Shown here: positions 1-4,854 of the stretch, piece after piece | How the letters are laid out: every line of letters starts with the position of its first letter | How positions within the stretch are numbered: the first letter of the stretch is position 1 | NCBI GenBank assembly: GCA_016205905.1 | Contig: JACQSP010000118.1 | Coordinates: 1-7,301 of the forward strand | Length of the DNA: 7,301 nt | Direction of reading: 5' to 3' | Origin: Candidatus Woesearchaeota archaeon | GTDB lineage: Archaea > Nanobdellota > Nanobdellia > Woesearchaeales > DSVV01 | The notes under the pieces: generated by a model | Seen by the model: only the letters and a program-made list of their open reading frames with translations | What the model was told of the DNA's origin: nothing | The model's database searches: none | Position numbers and translations under genes: made by a program

Positions 1-15
1 AGTAACCGTGACTAT

Positions 16-155
16 ATGTTGCAAACACACTAAATTTTAATAATAACTTTTTATGTGTTTGCAACATTGAACGAACTGAACAATATTGATAAATAGTTTC
101 AGTTCGTTAGCTATTCGCGGACTTTAACAAAATTAATACGAATATTAAAGTCCGC
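16..155. repeat. Three tandem perfect hairpins
   Basis: Three inverted repeats lie end to end. Hairpin 1 pairs 16-29 with 54-67 (14 bp, arm ATGTTGCAAACACA, 24-nt loop). Hairpin 2 pairs 70-80 with 98-108 (11 bp, arm AACGAACTGAA, 17-nt loop). Hairpin 3 pairs 117-127 with 145-155 (11 bp, arm GCGGACTTTAA, 17-nt loop). The arms are perfect and unrelated to one another, the loops are A/T-rich, and the spacers are 2 and 8 nt. Hairpins 2 and 3 have the same total span of 39 nt. They lie downstream of the minus-strand small gene at 439-585 and could act in its transcript, but no U-tract follows directly, so a simple terminator is not assured. Confidence 0.8.
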
Positions 156-229
156 CACTATATCATATCTTAAATTTCCTTTTTTATTCTTAATTTTCTT
201 AATATCAATTTACCGCCCCCAACCCGTTT

Positions 230-245
230 GTGGGACGCAGTCCAC
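230..245. repeat. Small GC-rich hairpin
   Basis: In a locally GC-rich patch (about 211-250) the sequence folds as GTGG-(G)-AC / GTCCAC, a 6-bp stem with one bulged G and a GCA loop. The following CACGTCTCATGAAGAA resembles CACGTTCATGAAGAA at 7253-7267 near the other end of the window, so this may be part of a dispersed element. Nothing indicates a gene here. Confidence 0.3.
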
Positions 246-270
246 GTCTCATGAAGAATAGTAACTGTTT

Positions 271-352
271 GTAGTTAGTCGTTTGTCGTTAGTCGTAAAC
301 AAAAAAACGCAAAAAACAGCTGACGACAAACGACTTACGACTAACGACTTAC
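271..352. repeat. AGTCGT-type inverted repeat
   Basis: The left half carries tandem variants of GTTAGTCGT / GTTTGTCGT. After an A-rich centre (297-318), the right half carries their complements (ACGACAAACGACT, ACGACTAACGACT). The best continuous pairing is 277-289 with 323-335, 13 bp perfect. It would form a long A-looped hairpin and resembles low-complexity dispersed intergenic repeats more than a gene or a transposon. No transposase-related sequence flanks it. Confidence 0.65.
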
Positions 353-396
353 TAATTTATCTTAGTGAACTAGTTGGACATGCCAAGAATGACTAA

Positions 397-420
397 AAAC
401 AAACAAACAAACAAACAAAC
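397..420. repeat. (AAAC)6 microsatellite
   Basis: Six perfect copies of AAAC. On the minus strand this reads (GTTT)6 and directly follows a T-rich stretch downstream of the 439-585 gene. The small gene's transcript would therefore end in a long U-rich tract, the usual archaeal termination signal. Tetranucleotide slippage is possible. Confidence 0.75.
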
Positions 421-438
421 AGATATAAAAATAAAGAC

Positions 439-585
439 CTAACTCGCCCTTAATTCAGTATATTTGTATCGTCTTATTTTTATTCCGACATGGTTCAATC
501 TAGAACAAATCATCTGGTAGCTCTGCACCATGTACATTTCACTGAATTCAGCAATATCTTCTGGCCCAAAATCTTCGTCAAACAT
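439..585 (-). CDS. Small protein, 48 aa, unknown function
   Basis: An ATG at 585-583 opens a frame ending in TAG at 441-439. The product begins MFDEDFGPEDIAEF and ends with a basic stretch (IKIRRYKYTELRAS). The first 16 residues are strongly acidic and residues 29-46 are basic, so the chain is charge-bipolar; it has one Cys (C27) and no membrane segment. Support for coding comes from the promoter: an AT-rich TATTTATAAAT sequence is centred 28 nt upstream of the ATG, the same leaderless layout seen for the archaemetzincin and LUD genes. It stands alone, with a U-rich region downstream. I do not recognise a family. It could be an intact microprotein or the remnant of a longer gene. Confidence 0.5.
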   Translation of the reverse strand: MFDEDFGPEDIAEFSEMYMVQSYQMICSRLNHVGIKIRRYKYTELRAS

Positions 586-607
586 AAGATAATAGAATAA
601 CTTGCTA

Positions 608-618
608 ATTTATAAATA
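608..618 (-). promoter_or_regulatory. TATA box for the 48-aa gene (leaderless)
   Basis: ATTTATAAATA on the plus strand (TATTTATAAAT on the minus strand) is centred about 28 nt from the ATG at 585. A TFB/TBP start about 26 nt downstream would fall on or within 1-2 nt of the ATG, giving a leaderless mRNA. Confidence 0.6.
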
Positions 619-841
619 TTTGCAGAAAGGAAGAGATAATGATAATTTAACGCAAACTAATTGCTATTATAACTTAATTTACAAGAACAATTGTTAACGA
701 TGTAATTATTAAGGTATGCAACCGCTGTTAAACTCTCTCGATAAGGATAAGATTTTAATACAACGTTCTCACAGAGAGAAATTCAAAATCGCAGATAAGC
801 AAAATTCTTATCAGGAACAGAGTTAAATAAAGTAAAAAACC
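619..841. other. Gene-free AT-rich spacer
   Basis: No convincing reading frame on either strand. Only minor pairings are visible: GATAAG 794-799 with CTTATC 807-812, and CTCTCT 733-738 with AGAGAG 773-778, plus an alternative AACTCT 731-736 with AGAGTT 819-824. The alternatives conflict, so a structured RNA cannot be claimed. Confidence 0.5.
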
Positions 842-886
842 TGCCGACAATCTGCAACCTGAAGGTTGCAGCATTAATTGTCGGCA
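842..886. repeat. Cruciform element A (outer plus inner stem)
   Basis: The outer stem TGCCGACAAT (842-851) pairs with ATTGTCGGCA (877-886). Inside it the inner stem CTGCAACC (852-859) pairs with GGTTGCAG (864-871) across a TGAA loop. The five bases CATTA on the 3' side of the inner stem are unpaired. A-runs on the left and T-runs on the right give bidirectional terminator-like symmetry. It is built like element B at 894-950. Confidence 0.8.
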
Positions 887-893
887 TTTTTAG

Positions 894-950
894 ACTTAGA
901 AAAAGCTTCATCTGTGACCTGAAGGTCACAGCATTCCGCCTTTTCTAAGT
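894..950. repeat. Cruciform element B (same design as A)
   Basis: The outer stem ACTTAGAAAA (894-903) pairs with TTTTCTAAGT (941-950) and continues to 906/938 with one mismatch. The inner stem CTGTGACC (912-919) pairs with GGTCACAG (924-931) across a TGAA loop. The core CTG..ACCTGAAGGT..CAGCATT is shared with element A. The differing bases (CA versus TG) are matched by compensating changes on the other arm, while the outer stems are unrelated. It sits just downstream of the minus-strand archaemetzincin gene, so it may shape the 3' end of that transcript. Confidence 0.8.
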
Positions 951-974
951 AAAAGAAGAAAAGGCAAGAAGTAA

Positions 975-1484
975 TTATTTTATTTTTTGATAACAATCAT
1001 TACAGAAACGAATCTCATCTAAAGATGACCAACGAGGACCAGGTATATTATTATGAGACATCTCGCATTTATTTGAAGGATCAAAATCATGATGGGTAAG
1101 CCCAAGTGCATGACCTATCTCGCCGAATGCCATAGCATTAAAATGAGGGTCATCAGAATTAAAAACACCATATCCGTTTGTAAATCCATCACTTGAAGCA
1201 ATTGCTCTTTTATTACGACCTTTTCCATGAATTCTTCCATAATCTCCTTTTAATTCCATAGAAGTTAAAATTAGATAAACCTCTTTTTCAGAGTCAGGTA
1301 ATTTATCTAAAATTGCATCTGCTGGCCAATAACCAGAAAATATCTTTAGTCCTCGTGGTCTCATCTCCCCATTATATTCAAAGCCTTCATCAAATTGTTC
1401 TTGCATTTGTGGTATTCTAAATAATGCATTTATCGTTTCATCAATACAATGCGGAAACCACAATTTTCTTATTAAAAGTTTCAT
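975..1484 (-). CDS. amzA: Archaemetzincin-like metalloprotease with altered zinc site
   Basis: A 169-residue protein of archaemetzincin type. Family members are compact zinc peptidases with HExxHxxGxxH, a Met-turn and a four-Cys structural zinc site. Here the segment reads GEIGHALGLTHH (121-132): E122, H125 and H131 are kept but the first zinc-binding His is Gly121. The position after H131, usually the first Cys of the structural site, is H132. C140, M142 (CEM, Met-turn) and the C-terminal C161-x2-C164 remain, 18 residues after the Met, close to the family spacing. The N-terminal half (VYLILTSMELK, GRNKRAIASS) fits the metzincin sheet. The start is supported by a TATA box about 28 nt upstream, implying a leaderless message. 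It could be a pseudo-protease or one using another third ligand. Confidence 0.8.
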   Translation of the reverse strand: MKLLIRKLWFPHCIDETINALFRIPQMQEQFDEGFEYNGEMRPRGLKIFSGYWPADAILDKLPDSEKEVYLILTSMELKGDYGRIHGKGRNKRAIASSDGFTNGYGVFNSDDPHFNAMAFGEIGHALGLTHHDFDPSNKCEMSHNNIPGPRWSSLDEIRFCNDCYQKIK

Positions 1485-1507
1485 ATATTGTTACTATTAA
1501 CAAGGAG

Positions 1508-1516
1508 TATTTAAAT
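1508..1516 (-). promoter_or_regulatory. TATA box for amzA (leaderless)
   Basis: TATTTAAAT (plus-strand reading) is centred about 28 nt from the amzA ATG at 1484. The bases between box and ATG hold no purine-rich ribosome site close to the ATG on the minus strand. This fits leaderless initiation. Confidence 0.55.
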
Positions 1517-1571
1517 GTTGCGGTTAAACTTTCTTGGCATTTTCACTAATTCGACATTTGCCGATTGAAAC

Positions 1572-1659
1572 TATAGTAAGTGACGTAAATTTTTATACAA
1601 ATCGTGTCACTTACTATATTTGAAGGGCATAACTATTGTATAACTATTTATGTCCTTCA
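1572..1659. repeat. Two tandem hairpins
   Basis: Hairpin 4 pairs TATAGTAAGTGAC (1572-1584) with 1606-1618, 13 bp perfect with a 21-nt loop. After 2 nt, hairpin 5 pairs 1621-1632 with 1648-1659, 12 bp including one G-T wobble, total span 39 nt. The plan matches the cluster at 16-155: one longer hairpin, a 2-nt spacer, then a 39-nt hairpin. The sequences are not shared. They lie between the operon terminator and the amzA promoter. Confidence 0.75.
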
Positions 1660-1688
1660 TTATAACTAGAGTTAAACAAAACAATACT

Positions 1689-1723
1689 AAAAAAACAGAA
1701 AGAGATAAAAATAAATAAAAACA
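1689..1723 (-). terminator. U-rich terminator of the RNase operon
   Basis: On the minus strand, immediately after the 27-aa ORF, the RNA would contain several U-runs (U5, U5, U3 and U7 separated by single purines or short gaps). No hairpin is needed. This is the typical archaeal intrinsic termination signal. Confidence 0.6.
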
Positions 1724-1725
1724 AT

Positions 1726-1809
1726 TTATTCCTGATTCTTTTTCTTGTTATCAATAAACTTTTTCCAGTCCTCGTAAATTTCATCGTTACTCTTAACTTT
1801 GCCGTCCAT
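1726..1809 (-). CDS. 27-aa small ORF, translationally coupled
   Basis: An ATG at 1809-1807 opens a 27-residue frame (MDGKVKSNDEIYEDWKK, then FIDNKKKNQE) ending in TAA. The case for translation is its ribosome site: the minus strand reads TGAGGTGATATT-ATG, so the stop codon TGA of the zinc-binding protein gene overlaps a near-perfect GAGGTGAT Shine-Dalgarno (1820-1813). This arrangement suggests coupling to the upstream gene. A U-rich terminator follows at once, making it the last gene of the operon. The peptide is highly charged, with a single Trp (W16), and probably helical. I do not recognise it. Its short length leaves chance possible, but the SD match is better than that of any other gene here. 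Confidence 0.5.
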   Translation of the reverse strand: MDGKVKSNDEIYEDWKKFIDNKKKNQE

Positions 1810-1812
1810 AAT

Positions 1813-1820
1813 ATCACCTC
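1813..1820 (-). promoter_or_regulatory. Strong SD overlapping a stop codon
   Basis: GAGGTGAT, complementary to the conserved archaeal 16S 3' end. Its first two bases are the last two of the upstream TGA stop (1821-1819). Four bases separate the GGTGA core from the ATG of the 27-aa ORF. Confidence 0.65.
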
Positions 1821-2235
1821 AATCAAGTGTTTTTGAATTACCATTTAACTTATTTATATTTTCTTCGCTTTCATGAATTTGCTTTGGTTCTTCTGCAAGT
1901 TTTGCTTCATCTTTAGTTTCTTTTTGCGTGGTTTCTGCCTTATGAGCATTCGCTGTTTTAAGCCTGCCCAAAAAAAACTCCATGCAGTCTGTTGCGCAGA
2001 AACTTGCTTTCTTTGTCAGGTTTTCATGCGGGAATATCAATGTATAAACACCTTCTTTCTCGACCAATTCCTCGCCGCAGACAGCGCAGTATTTTCGCTT
2101 CCTGTTTTCTATTTCTTTAACCTTATCTTCAACTGTTTTTTTCAGTGCAATGCTGCCTTTGCTTAGGTCATACTGCAGTTTATATAACTCCTCTTCGTCA
2201 ATTGAATCAATGAATTCTTTTATCAGTATGTTCAT
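1819..2235 (-). CDS. Small zinc-binding protein with helical N-terminus
   Basis: A 138-residue protein. Residues 1-46 are a charged helical segment (MNILIKEFIDSIDEEELYKL...). A compact zinc-site candidate follows: C50-x2-C53 (CAVCG) and C80-x3-C84 (FCATDC), with the conserved-looking LIFPHENLTKKASFCATDCMEFFL between and after. Residues 95-138 are a polar, Glu/Lys-rich, probably disordered tail. From recall, proteins of this shape are frequent but uncharacterised in DPANN archaea; no function is established. The start is fixed by GGTGA (2243-2239) three bases before ATG. No good TATA box sits at the leaderless distance, so it is probably transcribed with the RNase gene upstream, across a 189-nt gap filled by an inverted repeat. 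A role in RNA or nucleic-acid binding is only an inference from that neighbour. Confidence 0.8.
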   Translation of the reverse strand: MNILIKEFIDSIDEEELYKLQYDLSKGSIALKKTVEDKVKEIENRKRKYCAVCGEELVEKEGVYTLIFPHENLTKKASFCATDCMEFFLGRLKTANAHKAETTQKETKDEAKLAEEPKQIHESEENINKLNGNSKTLD

Positions 2236-2263
2236 GGTTCACCGCTTTTTGTATAGTATGATT

Positions 2264-2408
2264 GTAAGATAGTTTGATGGAAATAATGAATGGTAAGAAG
2301 TAAGAGGTTTGAAGTAAGAGGTACGATAATAACTTCGTAGTCGTTCCCTCTTACCTCCTACTTCTTACCTTTTACCTTTAACTCCATCAAACCTTCCTAC
2401 CTTCTTAC
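2264..2408. repeat. Long imperfect GGTAAGA inverted repeat
   Basis: The left arm (2264-2320) holds GTAAGATAGTTTGATGG, GGTAAGAAGTAAGAGG and GAAGTAAGAGG. The right arm (2346-2408) holds complements of the same words (CCTCTTACCTCC, CTTCTTACC, CCATCAAACC, CTTCTTAC). The whole can fold into one imperfect hairpin about 145 bp long with inserts between blocks. The words recur at 7268-7290. It fills the gap between the RNase gene and the zinc-protein gene and would lie inside their shared transcript. Confidence 0.7.
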
Positions 2409-2424
2409 CATCATACCTTTTTCA

Positions 2425-3825
2425 TCAGCATCTAATTGTCTCGCCGTCAACAGGGATATGAATATTTTCAATAAATGCTGCCTTCTCAGCAAGCGCATTC
2501 ATCTCTTCTACATCTCCATGATTGATGATAAGATGAGTAGGATTAATGTTTTTAAGCATCTGAAGCAATTCTTTTTGTCCGCAGTGGGCAGAAAAATCAA
2601 ATTTCTGCACAAAGCATTTGACATTCAGCATTCTGTTATCCACAATAACCTTCTTTTGCTCTAAAATCATTCTGCCGTTGCTGCCTTCTGCCTGATATCC
2701 TGTCAAAAGAATAGCGCTTTTTTCATCGTTATAGACATATTTGAGATAATTCATCACAGGCCCTCCATCCAGCATCCCTGCAGTTGTCACAAAAATGCCT
2801 TTGTTTTTGACAATCATTTGTCTGTGATTGAAATCTCTTACAAATTCAATATTAGAAATTGCTTTTTTCAGCAGTTTTACATCTTTGACATAAGCAGGAA
2901 AATCAAGCAGGATATTTGTCACTTTTTTTGCCATGCCATCCAGAAAAATCGGCGCATCAAATCTTCTTTTGCTGAGCATTATTAAGACTTCCTGCGCTCT
3001 TCCGACTGAAAATGCAGGAATCAGTACAGAGCCTTTATTATCAACTGTTCGCTCAACAATATCCAAAAATTCTTTTTCCTGTGCTTCTCTTGACGGATGA
3101 TTTCTGCCTCCGTAAGTTGATTCACATATCATAACATCTATTTTTAATTTGACATTCTTTAAGTTATCAGTTTTTAATTTACCTGTTTTCGATTTATGTT
3201 TAGCATTCTCTTCAGCAATCTGCTGATCATAAGTTAATCCATCCAGTAAATAAGTAGAAATGGAATTTATATCGCCGGTATAAAGCAATGTTTTATCTTT
3301 GCCATTATCATTAATTTTCAGAAGAAAAGAGCCAGAGCCAGGTATGTGCCCGGCATCAAAAAGCCTGAATTTGATTCTTGAGTTCCCTAGGCCATTTTTT
3401 CCCCCCACCTTTTTTTCTTTTTTAGCGCTAAATCCATCGCCTTTTTCCTCGTACTCTTTATTGTATTCAACAAATTGAAAATAGCTTAATATATTATTAA
3501 TATTTTCCTCTGAATAAGCAGGATTCTTAGAGAGCTTTTCTATATGGATTGAATCATGGAGCAGAATCTTTGTTATTTGTTTGGTCATCTTTGTTGCATA
3601 GATTGGGCATTTTAAGCCAAGATGATTCAGTAAAGGCAAGGCACCAGTATGATCAAGATGCGCATGGCTCAGAAAAACAGCTTTCACATCCTTTTCTGAG
3701 AAATCAAGAGGATATTCTGATTCTTCTGGCCCGATTTTTATTCCTGCGTCTAAAAGAAAGGAATCATTAATTAGAATACAGCTTCTTCCGACTTCCTGAG
3801 CACTGCCTAAAAACTGGATTTTCAT
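2425..3825 (-). CDS. Beta-CASP metallo-beta-lactamase ribonuclease (aCPSF2-like)
   Basis: A 466-residue member of the beta-CASP RNase family (CPSF73/RNase J relatives) that cuts or trims RNA with two zinc ions. Visible motifs: D26 (LDAG, motif 1), HAHLDH 54-59 (motif 2), H160 (DAGHIPGSG, motif 3), D185 (TGD, motif 4), then in the beta-CASP part E235 (CESTYG, motif A), GRAQEVL 275-281, H414 (FSAH, motif B) and H436 (INHGD, motif C). The FSAH form and the start at the lactamase fold, without N-terminal KH domains, fit the aCPSF2-like group better than aCPSF1. Two Lys-rich inserts (about 123-148 and 208-228) lengthen it; the first is encoded by homopolymer runs. The start fits the family N-terminus (MKIQFLGSAQEVGRS). 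Upstream are AGAGG four bases from the ATG and a weak TATA-like sequence. Role: RNA 3'-end processing or decay, cytoplasmic. Confidence 0.9.
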   Translation of the reverse strand: MKIQFLGSAQEVGRSCILINDSFLLDAGIKIGPEESEYPLDFSEKDVKAVFLSHAHLDHTGALPLLNHLGLKCPIYATKMTKQITKILLHDSIHIEKLSKNPAYSEENINNILSYFQFVEYNKEYEEKGDGFSAKKEKKVGGKNGLGNSRIKFRLFDAGHIPGSGSFLLKINDNGKDKTLLYTGDINSISTYLLDGLTYDQQIAEENAKHKSKTGKLKTDNLKNVKLKIDVMICESTYGGRNHPSREAQEKEFLDIVERTVDNKGSVLIPAFSVGRAQEVLIMLSKRRFDAPIFLDGMAKKVTNILLDFPAYVKDVKLLKKAISNIEFVRDFNHRQMIVKNKGIFVTTAGMLDGGPVMNYLKYVYNDEKSAILLTGYQAEGSNGRMILEQKKVIVDNRMLNVKCFVQKFDFSAHCGQKELLQMLKNINPTHLIINHGDVEEMNALAEKAAFIENIHIPVDGETIRC

Positions 3826-3848
3826 CGTTCCTCTTTTTTTAGTTATAG

Positions 3849-3858
3849 TTTTTATTAT
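3849..3858 (-). promoter_or_regulatory. Weak TATA-like box for the RNase gene
   Basis: TTTTTATTA on the plus strand (TAATAAAAA on the minus strand) is centred about 28 nt from the ATG at 3825, the spacing of the other promoters here. The whole region is A/T-rich and an SD-like AGAGG is also present, so a slightly more upstream start is equally possible. Confidence 0.3.
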
Positions 3859-3925
3859 GTTTTATTATGTTTTTTTCTCTTTTTTTATTATCTTGATGAT
3901 TTAAGTTTTTTCTAACTTTGTGATA

Positions 3926-3997
3926 ACAAAAACTAAAAGATAAACCACAACTAGTATACATTATAGTGATACCAATATATAAATATTTAGTTTTTGT
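3926..3997. promoter_or_regulatory. 12-bp inverted repeat around the island promoter
   Basis: ACAAAAACTAAA (3926-3937) and its exact complement TTTAGTTTTTGT (3986-3997) are separated by 48 nt. The right arm lies directly between the TATA box (3976-3984) and the ATG at 4006. A second pair, ACAACTA (3947-3953) and TAGTTGT (3999-4005), is also inverted but interleaved rather than nested. This could be a paired operator for a dimeric regulator acting on the divergent promoters. Confidence 0.4.
3976..3984 (+). promoter_or_regulatory. TATA box for the plus-strand island
   Basis: TATATAAAT is centred 26 nt upstream of the ATG at 4006, the classical archaeal TATA-to-start distance. It predicts a leaderless mRNA beginning at that ATG and argues for 4006, rather than the upstream in-frame TTG at 3994, as the start. 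Confidence 0.65.
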
Positions 3998-4005
3998 ATA
4001 GTTGT

Positions 4006-4803
4006 ATGGATAATGATTACTATGCAATAAATTGTGTTAAAAACATCGAAAATAGAAACATTGAGAATAGTAACATTGAAAAACAGAGCAGTATTACCTT
4101 TAAAAAAAACAGTGTGGTATTAACAATGGAATTATCTGAAGTAGTAGAAACATTTGAACATAATCTTAAACAGCTTGAACAGGCGCAAGTTGGAAACTAT
4201 CTAAGTTTTGATGAGTTTAGGAATAAAGCAAGCTCATTAACTGCAAGAAATTGGGATTTGATGGAGATAGTTAACAGTGAAATGTGTATATTTCAGACAA
4301 CATTAGAGAAAAAGTATGGAAACTCAAAATATAAAGAATATGTTGAGTTTTCTAAAAGATTAGCAAGCGGAATAAGTAAGTCTGTAATATCATTCAATGT
4401 CTGGTACTATGAAAAGCCAACAGTGCTTCAAAGCTTATTGTTTAAAGTATCTAAAACAGCAGAGAAGAAATACAGAGAACGCAAAAAGCAGTTAATAAAA
4501 GATATTTTGAGTTTTCAATGCTATGCTCTTGCTCATCTTGCATTAAGAGACCAAGTGCCTGTGTTTTGCGAGATGTATGCTTCACCAGTAATGAGGATGG
4601 GATGGAACGAATATACATGCGCAAGAAATTCTGGAATAACTGAATTCAACCCCACTGCTTTAGATAATATCTTACCTATGCCAGAAGACAGAGATATAAT
4701 TAGCATTTGTTTCAACTTTTTGAGAGTATTAGCAGATGAAACAGGTACTAAATTTGAGCAAAGAAACTATATGAAAAGAGAAGGGTTTGGTTATACTTTA
4801 TGA
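4006..4803 (+). CDS. Uncharacterised helical protein, paralog 1 of 2
   Basis: 265 residues from ATG 4006. Residues 1-40 are an extension absent from paralog 2, containing three five-residue repeats (NIENR, NIENS, NIEKQ, residues 13-27). From M41 (MELSEVVETFEHNL) it aligns along its length with the next gene. Shared blocks: the first 28 residues, FSK-L--G, KYRE-KK-LIK-ILSF, YA-AHLALRD-VP-FC-MY, W-EY and LA-ETGTK-E...YMK-EG. It is predicted soluble and mainly helical; I recognise no catalytic motif or known family. The start at 4006 rests on the TATA spacing and on the repeats keeping N-I-E through synonymous changes. ATG 4126 (GGTAT, five bases, ATG) is a possible second start giving 225 residues, as in paralog 2. 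It is first in a probable operon. Confidence 0.8.
   Translation: MDNDYYAINCVKNIENRNIENSNIEKQSSITFKKNSVVLTMELSEVVETFEHNLKQLEQAQVGNYLSFDEFRNKASSLTARNWDLMEIVNSEMCIFQTTLEKKYGNSKYKEYVEFSKRLASGISKSVISFNVWYYEKPTVLQSLLFKVSKTAEKKYRERKKQLIKDILSFQCYALAHLALRDQVPVFCEMYASPVMRMGWNEYTCARNSGITEFNPTALDNILPMPEDRDIISICFNFLRVLADETGTKFEQRNYMKREGFGYTL
4042..4086 (+). repeat. Three 15-bp tandem repeats in the coding sequence
   Basis: Units AACATCGAAAATAGA, AACATTGAGAATAGT and AACATTGAAAAACAG encode NIENR-NIENS-NIEKQ. The changes ATC/ATT and GAA/GAG are silent, which suggests selection on the peptide. Confidence 0.8.
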
Positions 4804-4854
4804 TTCATACAAATAGGCATTAGAGGATAGATTAATAGACTGGGGGTATCAACA

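Noticed and set aside
16..155. CRISPR array or integron attC sites
   Set aside because: There is no repeated unit between hairpins, so it is not CRISPR. The arms do not show the attC core pattern RYYYAAC/GTTRRRY and no integrase is present.
492..500. GGTTCAATC resembling a tRNA T-loop
   Set aside because: No matching T-stem, acceptor stem or anticodon arm surrounds it, and it falls inside the 48-aa frame.
783..911. 42-residue minus-strand frame starting MKLFLSLKMP
   Set aside because: It runs through both cruciform elements, has no ribosome site or correctly placed TATA box, and its sequence is dictated by the palindromes.
1644..1844. 66-residue minus-strand frame with a hydrophobic stretch
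   Set aside because: It overlaps the zinc-protein gene, the 27-aa ORF and the U-rich terminator; the hydrophobic part is just the translation of A/T runs.
3994..4005. TTG at 3994 as start of paralog 1
   Set aside because: It lies only 14 nt from the centre of the TATA box, upstream of the expected RNA start; ATG 4006 fits the spacing exactly.
3839..4027. 62-residue minus-strand frame upstream of the RNase gene
   Set aside because: It covers the divergent promoter region, including the strong TATA box of the island, and its composition reflects AT-rich non-coding DNA.
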